A DNA stretch of 5,226 bases from JBAWZR01 sp037142915 (lineage in GTDB: Bacteria; Patescibacteriota; Minisyncoccia; Moranbacterales; UBA1568). Below the pieces are notes generated by a model. It searched no databases. It saw only the letters and a program-made list of their open reading frames with translations, and was not told the origin of the DNA. The DNA lies in the NCBI GenBank assembly GCA_037142915.1, contig JBAWZR010000061.1, positions 1 to 5,226 on the forward strand. The letters are read 5' to 3'. A program made the translations under genes and the position numbers. Below, piece after piece: positions 1 through 5,226 of the stretch (position 1 is the first letter of the stretch; each line of letters starts with the position of its first letter).

Positions 1-1
1 G

Positions 2-1939
2 AAAAAAGAAGGCGAACCGGCGGCAGCGTTATTTTCAGTGAGTCCGTTTTTTGGCGGTTATTACAAACAATTACAATTCAACAGATTTGATGGCAACACT
101 TTGGAATGGCAAAAACCAGAGAACGAATTTCGCGAAGCGATTGCCGAAGAATATGAGAGTGAGAGCACCCGGATTATTTTTGGCAAAATTCAGGGAGGAC
201 AGCCTTTATCTCTGCCGCTTCCTGCCGGTTGGATGGTCGATCCGGAGAGTTTTATCGTTGATGCGCCGGAGGGGAGCGCTCGCGTATTGCGCAATCAAGA
301 AGGGTTGTGGTATTTGAGTGTAGATGGAACAGGCGTGTTCAAGTATCAGATTCGGGCTTACAGAAAACAAATGCTGGGCGAGGAAGTGGAGCTGAAAGAA
401 GGTCAAATTGAGGGAAATTTACCATCGGAGTTGAAAGAAGAAATCAAAAAATTGGAAGAAAAAAGATTTTCAAAGGTAAAGATAAAAAGAGAGCTCGTAA
501 AGTTTGTACGCAATAATTTGAAATATGTAACCAGTGATGAGATAAATTCGTACTATACGCAAAAACCAGCGGAAGTTTTTGAAAGAATGTGGCAGAGGAA
601 GGAAGCGAATTGCTATTGGGCAAATACCCTGGCGGCACGGGCGTTGTCGGAAATAGACGATCAGTGGGCGTTCATCAGTGGGTTTTCTGTCAGAGAAAAA
701 GACGAACAAGGCAATGCGATTCTCCATTCCGGTAACGGACATTCGTGGTTGGAGGTGTGGGATGATTTGAGTTGGCGAGCGGTGAGGCTGGATGCCACGC
801 CCAAGGGTGATCCGACGGTGGATGAGGAACAACAAGAACAGGATTTGGACGGAGATCCGCCAGCTGGCGGAGAAGGTGATTATGGCGAATCCGATGATGA
901 ATTGGCATCCGAAAAAGAAATCCAAGAAAAAATCAAGGAATTGCAAAAGGCGGGCGCAGGGAAACAATCGAAAAAATTGACCTTGTTGGATATGGAGAAT
1001 GCCCGCTTCGCCGATGCGGCGGAGTGCACGCCGGCACAAGCACAAGAGTTTTTGCGAGCCTTGGATCGGGCGCGGGAGATCAAGGACACGCGCGGTATTC
1101 CGATCAGCGAGCTGCTCAAGTTGGAATGGAAAAAGATCGTTATCGAAAATACAAGTGAAAAGAATGATTACCGCGGTCCGGTGCGAATGGATGAAGGCGA
1201 TAATTTGGAGGATCCGGTGAGTGCGCGGATCGATATCGTGTCTAAGGAATTCAATCCGACCGGGTTTGAAAAATTAGAACGAGAAGAGAAACTCGAAACG
1301 GAATTCGGCGGTCTCTCTGTCTATTTTTCTTTCGATTTGTCCGGGTCGATGAAAGATCCTGATAGCGCGAGCGGCCGGAGGAAAGCGGATGTGCAACGGG
1401 ATGCAGGGCTATTGTTCACAGATAGTCTGATGCAGTGCGCATATATTTCCCGTCAGCAGGGATCAAATTCCCATGTACCGCCGCTCAAAATTATGGTAAC
1501 ATTGGCATCAGAGACCGGAGAGACGAAGTTACCTCTGACGGACAAATGGGAGTCGAAAGAACAGTGGGCATTTTATGCCGCACTCAACCAACTTGCCAGA
1601 GGAGGAACGCCGACCGCCGAAACACTCCTCTTGATCGAGCAGGCTGTTGAACGGGAAAACGCCGAGTTGGATAAGAAAAAAATTTCCAAAGACAAACGAC
1701 CATTGCATTATGTGGTAGTGATATCTGATGGAGCACCCAATGATTTTGACACGGCGGAAGCTGTCTGCACAAGACTGGCAGCTAAGGGTGTGGTTGTGAG
1801 AATATGCTGTGTCGGAGGGGTTTCGGAGAGTGCGTTTGCCGCCGAACCGATCGAATCCTTCTCCCAATTACCGGAAATCTTGTCTCAGGATATCACTGGA
1901 GAATTCAAAAAACTTCATCCAAACAGAATACAAATCTAA
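2..1939 (+). CDS. Transglutaminase-like and von Willebrand factor A (vWA) domain protein, 5' end outside window
   Basis: The frame is open to the left edge, so the true start probably lies upstream. The GTG at 38 is the first possible start inside the window but has no Shine-Dalgarno motif before it. Residues below are numbered from that GTG. Residues 44-108 look like a beta-rich domain. Residues ~150-255 look like a transglutaminase core with the full catalytic triad: Cys192 (NCYWAN), His235 (NGHSWLEVW) and Asp252 (RLDATP). An acidic, Gly/Pro-containing linker covers ~258-295. A C-terminal vWA domain (~425-615) carries all three MIDAS elements: D433-x-S435-x-S437 (DLSGSM), T524 (RGGTPT) and D564 (VVISDG). 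Proteins of this type usually partner MoxR-family AAA+ ATPases, and one is encoded two genes downstream. No signal peptide or membrane segment is visible in the part present, so I infer a cytoplasmic protein. The transglutaminase fold could act as a protease, a cross-linker or a binding module. Domain calls are strong; the biological role is inferred. Confidence 0.93.
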   Translation, partial: KKEGEPAAALFSVSPFFGGYYKQLQFNRFDGNTLEWQKPENEFREAIAEEYESESTRIIFGKIQGGQPLSLPLPAGWMVDPESFIVDAPEGSARVLRNQEGLWYLSVDGTGVFKYQIRAYRKQMLGEEVELKEGQIEGNLPSELKEEIKKLEEKRFSKVKIKRELVKFVRNNLKYVTSDEINSYYTQKPAEVFERMWQRKEANCYWANTLAARALSEIDDQWAFISGFSVREKDEQGNAILHSGNGHSWLEVWDDLSWRAVRLDATPKGDPTVDEEQQEQDLDGDPPAGGEGDYGESDDELASEKEIQEKIKELQKAGAGKQSKKLTLLDMENARFADAAECTPAQAQEFLRALDRAREIKDTRGIPISELLKLEWKKIVIENTSEKNDYRGPVRMDEGDNLEDPVSARIDIVSKEFNPTGFEKLEREEKLETEFGGLSVYFSFDLSGSMKDPDSASGRRKADVQRDAGLLFTDSLMQCAYISRQQGSNSHVPPLKIMVTLASETGETKLPLTDKWESKEQWAFYAALNQLARGGTPTAETLLLIEQAVERENAELDKKKISKDKRPLHYVVVISDGAPNDFDTAEAVCTRLAAKGVVVRICCVGGVSESAFAAEPIESFSQLPEILSQDITGEFKKLHPNRIQI

Positions 1940-1942
1940 CCT

Positions 1943-2917
1943 ATGTCCCCCGAAAAATTTGATTTTTCACCAAGAACGATGCCGAAGGAAGAGTTCCTTG
2001 CCCAAGCCGAACCCTTGACCGAAGAAGAACTGCGTCAGTTGGGTATCGGGAAGCAAGAAAAAAAACCATCCATCGAAAAGGTTGAGCCATTGCTCACGAC
2101 TTCTTTTCATAACCCCGAAACCAACCAAGACCAAAAAATCGAAATCGATCTGGAATACAGTCTCTCCGAGCAAATTGATTTTTACCAAAACCAACTCAAC
2201 CTCTCCATCGATCAAGTTCTTGTGAGAGAAATCTGGCAAGAAAACTATCAAGAAATCAAAAGTGAAATCGAAAAATACGGTTACGATCAGATCCTCATCA
2301 TTCCAGAAAACCTGCCAGATGCCGGAGCACTCAATACCCAACTCATCGAAACAATGGAGGAAGAAAAAACAGTCAACGGTAAAAAAGTCAAAGAGAAAGT
2401 CGCCGCGACCTATCGAAGTCCTAATTTCGAAGCCGGAGGCAACTTCACCGGAATGAAGAATCCCTCGGCTCCGGAATACCGTATCGTCTTGACGCATTCT
2501 GATCAGAACATCTACGACAACGAAGATGCCAACCCTTTCCTCAAAGCCACGCTCAACAAAAACATCATGGCACTCACCGATCTCAACCCGACCGAAGTAG
2601 CCGAGAGAATCACGAACAATCAAGCAATGCCGACTAACTTCAAAACCGAAATTAACGGTCAAATAATTGAAGTGAAAAGTGACAGCCTCTCTTTGGCAGA
2701 ATATGAAATTCTTCAACGGATGTATTTCGAAAGCACCGGTAACCATCTGGATAAAAAAGGCTGGACTTGGTTGCTCGACTCCCGCTCCGGTGCTCGTGTC
2801 GTGAGCGCGAGCTGGTATCCGGGTGTTCGGCAGTTGATTGTCCATGCGGATGATCCTGCTGATGCGGTTGGCTATCTGGGTCTCCGCCTCTCCCGTAGTT
2901 TCAAAAAGTTAGCTTAG
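1943..2917 (+). CDS. Probable DGR variable (target) protein with C-terminal C-type-lectin/FGE-like domain
   Basis: This 324-residue protein starts 3 bases after the stop of the transglutaminase/vWA gene. It has no visible Shine-Dalgarno site, which suggests translational coupling. Residues 1-55 are charged and probably flexible. Residues 57-115 are a helical Glu/Gln/Ile-rich module that recurs almost identically at the C-terminus of the downstream ATPase gene. Residues ~115-245 (starting YDQILIIPENLP) appear globular. Residues ~249-320 run from SLAEYEILQRMYFESTG through the WTW motif (274-276) to GLRLSRSF (313-320). That ending is typical of DGR target proteins with a C-type-lectin/formylglycine-generating-enzyme-like fold, in which the last ~45 codons hold the surface-exposed variable residues. 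The matching DNA is strongly adenine-depleted. The gene body is C-rich and G-poor on this strand, unlike its neighbours. No membrane or signal segment is seen. The likely role is binding a variable ligand; the ligand is unknown. An inactive FGE-like protein without DGR activity is the main alternative. Confidence 0.93.
   Translation: MSPEKFDFSPRTMPKEEFLAQAEPLTEEELRQLGIGKQEKKPSIEKVEPLLTTSFHNPETNQDQKIEIDLEYSLSEQIDFYQNQLNLSIDQVLVREIWQENYQEIKSEIEKYGYDQILIIPENLPDAGALNTQLIETMEEEKTVNGKKVKEKVAATYRSPNFEAGGNFTGMKNPSAPEYRIVLTHSDQNIYDNEDANPFLKATLNKNIMALTDLNPTEVAERITNNQAMPTNFKTEINGQIIEVKSDSLSLAEYEILQRMYFESTGNHLDKKGWTWLLDSRSGARVVSASWYPGVRQLIVHADDPADAVGYLGLRLSRSFKKLA
2109..2288 (+). repeat. Direct repeat, copy 1 (inside the candidate DGR target gene)
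   Basis: This segment matches 5047-5226 in the same orientation, offset by 2938 bases, with 8 mismatches in 180 bases and no gaps. It encodes residues 57-115 of the target protein in frame. Seven of the eight differences fall before position 2187; only one (2233) lies in the last 102 bases. Homology to the left stops at the ATAAC shared by both copies. The right limit is unknown because copy 2 reaches the window edge. Confidence 0.95.
2765..2902 (+). other. Candidate DGR variable region (VR) at the 3' end of the target gene
   Basis: Codons 275-318 (2765-2896) contain only 12 adenines in 132 bases, about 9%. A typical 60-base stretch earlier in the same gene (2641-2700) has 24, or 40%. Of the 34 codons 278-311, 25 end in C or T, as expected if many derive from AAC or AAT template codons whose first two adenines were mutated. 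The codons between are those of the conserved scaffold (tgg, cgg, cag, ttg, ctg, gcg). Adenines return abruptly at both borders: an A-run ends at 2759 and another begins at 2903. The 3' edge encodes GLRLSRSF, where the initiation-of-mutagenic-homology element would sit. DGR mutagenesis is adenine-specific, so this pattern is its expected footprint. The exact limits cannot be set without the template repeat. Confidence 0.8.
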
Positions 2918-2928
2918 ACTTTGAAACT
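2897..2928 (+). promoter_or_regulatory. Hairpin spanning the stop codon, just after the candidate VR
   Basis: A perfect 9-bp inverted repeat (agtttcaaa at 2897-2905, tttgaaact at 2920-2928) encloses a 14-base loop containing the TAG stop at 2915-2917. DGR target genes often carry a short hairpin or cruciform just downstream of the VR that promotes retrohoming, and the position fits. The stem is AT-rich and the loop longer than in the best-known cases, so the function is uncertain. It could instead be a weak intrinsic terminator, since T-rich sequence follows, although the stem has few G/C pairs. Confidence 0.45.
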
Positions 2929-3008
2929 TTTGGATTTGCTTTGGATTCTTTTTCTTTTTTTCTTTTGCATTCTGGATTTCGAATTTTTTTACAATAGCAC
3001 ATCGCGTT
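2918..3008 (+). other. T-rich intergenic gap
   Basis: This 91-base spacer separates the candidate DGR target gene from the AAA+ ATPase gene. It contains the right arm of the hairpin, a 21-base pure pyrimidine run (2946-2966) and a run of seven T at 2984-2990. No small gene or RNA gene is apparent. It may end transcription of the first two genes, start that of the third, or both. Confidence 0.6.
2965..2995 (+). promoter_or_regulatory. Weak candidate promoter before the AAA+ ATPase gene
   Basis: A TACAAT box at 2990-2995 matches the -10 consensus at 5 of 6 positions. TTGCAT at 2965-2970 is a partial -35 match, but the spacer is 19 bases, longer than optimal. Transcription from here would begin only a few bases before the ATG at 3009, giving a nearly leaderless mRNA. 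That would be consistent with the lack of a Shine-Dalgarno motif. In AT-rich sequence such matches arise easily by chance. Confidence 0.22.
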
Positions 3009-5226
3009 ATGACGGAACAATTTTTTCCAAAACCTGAAAGCTTGGATGCAATCATACAGAAGAAACCGAAGGAAGATCCGGTGGGCGTTTTTTTGGAACG
3101 GTTCGGAAAGACACAGGGAAATGAACAAGCTACTTCAGATCAGGTTGATATTTCGTATCTCACGCCGGCCCAGCGGGCGGAATCGATGTGGGCATTGTTT
3201 CAAGCCGCGAAGCATTCTCTTGCGCTAAAAGGAGAAAAAGCTGGAAGCGAGGAGGAACAGCGGAAAATGAAGTTAAGAATCGGCGCGTTGAAAAGTTTTT
3301 ATGACGATGTCGAGACACGGGAAGAATACAAGAAACATCACCGACGGCATAGAGAAGAAACGGAATCGATCAATGGAAACCTCGAAAAATACAAAGCCCT
3401 CGACCGGGAAATGTATGTGGTAGGGAAGGCGGTCGACGGATGTGCGCGGGAGATGTTTGCCTCAAGAGGTTCCGGCATTGAAGAAATCGATATACTCATC
3501 TTTGAAACGAATAAAAAACGATTACAACAGCTGGCGGAAAAAATGAAAGACTTACTCCAGTCCAATCCGGAGTTAGCCGGACTGGCGCAGTACCACACGA
3601 TAGTGGAGGGTGCCGAGCAATTGAAGAAAGAAAATTTCATCTGGAAGCCATCACGGCAAGAAGCTTTGGATGAATTGGAAGAAGCGGCGCTCAGTGGGAA
3701 GCCGGTGCTTGTCTCGGGAGAGTCGGGCACGGGCAAAAGCCGATTCGTAGAACAAGCTTCTTTGAAACTGACGGGGCAAATAAACAGTTTGACGCCGGGG
3801 AAGGAGACTCGGTTTCAGGATCTGATCGCTAAACCGAAAATTTCTATTCAAGGAGAATCCCATTACGAATACAAGGAGATCGGTGAAGCGGCCACCGGCA
3901 GAGCGACAACATTGGAGACGACAGCTTCACATCAGGGGAGGATTGTGGCGGATGACGAGTTCAATCTTCGACCGAAAGCGGATCAGACGGAAATGATGGC
4001 GCGAATTTCTTCGTGGACGCCAGGAAAAACCGTGAGGATGCCGGTTACCAATCAAGAATTGACGATTGCTCCGAATTTTTTGTATTGCGGGATGGTCAAT
4101 TTGGATTCGGAGCGATATGATACACGAAACAAAATCCCTGCGGAAGTGTTGCGTAAATTCGCCAAGGTGAATTTGGATTATCCGAAACAGAGCGAGAGCG
4201 AACCGGAAATATATGAGATGATGGTGTCGGCACTGATGGATGAGAACAGGCGGATGCGCGCCGCCAAGGGAGAACTCACACCACAGTATGAATTTCGGGA
4301 AGAAACGAAAACTGTCGAAAAGGAAGGGCAGGAAGTCAAGCAAATCGTGAACATCCGCGAATTGAAAACAGTAGAAGATAAGAACGGGAAGACGGTCGTT
4401 GCTGGAGGGTTTTTGTGGCGGTTAGCCGGCGCGCTCGATGAAATCAATAAATCGTTCTCGCACAAAGAGACGATTTTGAAAGCCAGAGGAGAGGCGCAAT
4501 ACCTGAAAGATCTGATCATCGATATCGGGACGATTCTCGGCTGGCTGAAAGAATATCGAACACGCGCTCGGGAAAAGTCTTTGGAATCATTCTTTTCTGA
4601 AAAATTTCAAAAAGAGTTTTTATCAAAAGAGGAATATTCTGCGGATGATCGACAACTGGTCGGGGCATTCTTGTCACACTACGGCATAGAAATCGGAGCG
4701 GATACAAGAGAAAAACCTGAATTTGAAATTATGACTCCCTTGGAGATCGGCCTGCTGTCTCCGCGTGTCCACTATGAAAAGCTGGTCAGTGAGGAGCCGG
4801 TGTTGACGGAGAGCTACTTCATCACTCCGGAAGGAAAGCGGGTCGAGTATCGCAGGGAATCATTCGAGGGCGGAGGTAAAAAATTCGTGCCGGGGGAACT
4901 ATTCAAACTCTCTGGTGGACTGTATGAGTTTTTGGGAATTGATAAAGTAAACGGTGATCCGGTGCATGTTCCTTATAAGGAAAAACCGCGGGTTGCATCA
5001 CGGAAAGAAAGTGTGACTTACCATAGTCAAATAGAAACTATTTGGAATAACCTCGAAACCAACCAAGACCAAAAAATCGAAATCAATCTCGAGCAAAGTC
5101 TCTCCGAGCAAATTGATTTTTACAAAAACCAACTCAACCTCTCCATCGATCAAGTTCTTGTGAGAGAAATTTGGCAAGAAAACTATCAAGAAATCAAAAG
5201 TGAAATCGAAAAATACGGTTACGATC
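3009..5226 (+). CDS. MoxR/AAA_5-type AAA+ ATPase fused to a DGR-target-like C-terminal module, 3' end outside window
   Basis: The frame is open from ATG 3009 to the right edge (739 complete codons, no stop). An in-frame TGA at 2922-2924 blocks extension upstream and 3009 is the first ATG after it; no Shine-Dalgarno site is visible. Residues ~45-215 are charged and helix-rich, possibly coiled coil. The AAA+ core has Walker A GESGTGKS (237-244), Walker B IVADDE (312-317) continuing into FNLRPKAD, a sensor-1 Asn at N364 (YCGMVN) and a candidate arginine finger at R382 (EVLRKF). This arrangement resembles MoxR and midasin-like AAA_5 ATPases, which use ATP to remodel clients with a vWA partner; the vWA gene lies upstream. 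Residues ~393-575 are mostly helical and Lys/Glu-rich, and ~598-665 look like a small beta-rich domain. From residue 681 the protein matches residues 57-115 of the preceding gene at 55 of 59 positions. If homology continues to the end, the full protein would be about 950 residues and would end in its own variable region. Confidence 0.92.
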   Translation, partial: MTEQFFPKPESLDAIIQKKPKEDPVGVFLERFGKTQGNEQATSDQVDISYLTPAQRAESMWALFQAAKHSLALKGEKAGSEEEQRKMKLRIGALKSFYDDVETREEYKKHHRRHREETESINGNLEKYKALDREMYVVGKAVDGCAREMFASRGSGIEEIDILIFETNKKRLQQLAEKMKDLLQSNPELAGLAQYHTIVEGAEQLKKENFIWKPSRQEALDELEEAALSGKPVLVSGESGTGKSRFVEQASLKLTGQINSLTPGKETRFQDLIAKPKISIQGESHYEYKEIGEAATGRATTLETTASHQGRIVADDEFNLRPKADQTEMMARISSWTPGKTVRMPVTNQELTIAPNFLYCGMVNLDSERYDTRNKIPAEVLRKFAKVNLDYPKQSESEPEIYEMMVSALMDENRRMRAAKGELTPQYEFREETKTVEKEGQEVKQIVNIRELKTVEDKNGKTVVAGGFLWRLAGALDEINKSFSHKETILKARGEAQYLKDLIIDIGTILGWLKEYRTRAREKSLESFFSEKFQKEFLSKEEYSADDRQLVGAFLSHYGIEIGADTREKPEFEIMTPLEIGLLSPRVHYEKLVSEEPVLTESYFITPEGKRVEYRRESFEGGGKKFVPGELFKLSGGLYEFLGIDKVNGDPVHVPYKEKPRVASRKESVTYHSQIETIWNNLETNQDQKIEINLEQSLSEQIDFYKNQLNLSIDQVLVREIWQENYQEIKSEIEKYGYD
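5047..5226 (+). repeat. Direct repeat, copy 2 (3' part of the AAA+ ATPase gene)
   Basis: This is the second copy of the 2109-2288 segment, in the same reading frame, encoding ATPase residues 681-739. Protein differences from copy 1 are four substitutions (Pro to Leu, Asp to Asn, Tyr to Gln, Gln to Lys). The copy is cut by the window edge while still matching, so the shared region probably continues downstream. Confidence 0.95.

Noticed and set aside
38..40. GTG as the true start of the first gene
   Set aside because: The frame stays open to the left edge, no ribosome-binding site precedes the GTG, and the upstream codons read as ordinary protein, so the gene is better treated as truncated by the window.
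470..1045. A 191-codon open frame on the minus strand within the transglutaminase region
   Set aside because: It overlaps the catalytic region of the vWA/transglutaminase gene, whose motifs are clear in the + frame. The minus translation has no family features and looks like a shadow.
1967..2845. A long open frame (292 codons) on the minus strand across the second gene
   Set aside because: It is antisense to a well-supported gene with recognisable domain features. Its length follows from the skewed codon use of that gene, and its translation is Phe/Leu/Val-rich with no recognisable motif.
2918..3008. Strong intrinsic terminator or template repeat in the intergenic gap
   Set aside because: The only hairpin has an AT-rich stem and is not directly followed by an uninterrupted T-run. 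The gap shows no similarity to the candidate variable region, so it cannot be the template repeat.

Overview
The window reads as a fragment of a Candidate Phyla Radiation (Patescibacteria-like) bacterial genome. That placement is inferred from gene content and protein style: a variable protein of the kind I associate with CPR diversity-generating retroelements (DGRs), weak or absent Shine-Dalgarno sites, and lysine/glutamate-rich proteins. There is no rRNA or marker gene to confirm it. The standard genetic code reads through all three genes without trouble.

Layout: three genes lie on the + strand and fill almost the whole window. (1) Positions 2-1939 hold the 3' part of a large gene, open at the left edge. 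It encodes a beta-rich region, a transglutaminase-like domain with a complete Cys-His-Asp triad, an acidic linker and a von Willebrand factor A (vWA) domain with a complete MIDAS. (2) Three bases later, 1943-2917 encodes a 324-residue protein whose last ~45 codons look like a DGR variable region: adenine falls to about 9%, most codons end in C or T, and the protein ends in the G-x-R-L-S-R-S-F signature of C-type-lectin/formylglycine-generating-enzyme-like DGR targets. (3) After a 91-base T-rich gap with a hairpin over the stop codon, a third gene runs from 3009 off the right edge. It encodes a MoxR/AAA_5-type AAA+ ATPase whose C-terminus switches at residue ~681 into a near-identical copy (about 180 bp, 8 mismatches) of residues 57-115 of gene 2.

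Working model (inference): a MoxR-type ATPase and a vWA protein usually act as a pair that remodels or assembles client proteins. Here the pair is linked to a DGR-diversified ligand-binding domain, once as a separate protein (gene 2) and apparently once fused to the ATPase (gene 3, variable part expected just beyond the window). This would be a remodelling machine with a hypervariable recognition module. No reverse transcriptase, accessory protein or template repeat is visible in the window, so the DGR engine would have to lie nearby or act from elsewhere. No tRNA, rRNA, CRISPR array or insertion sequence was seen.
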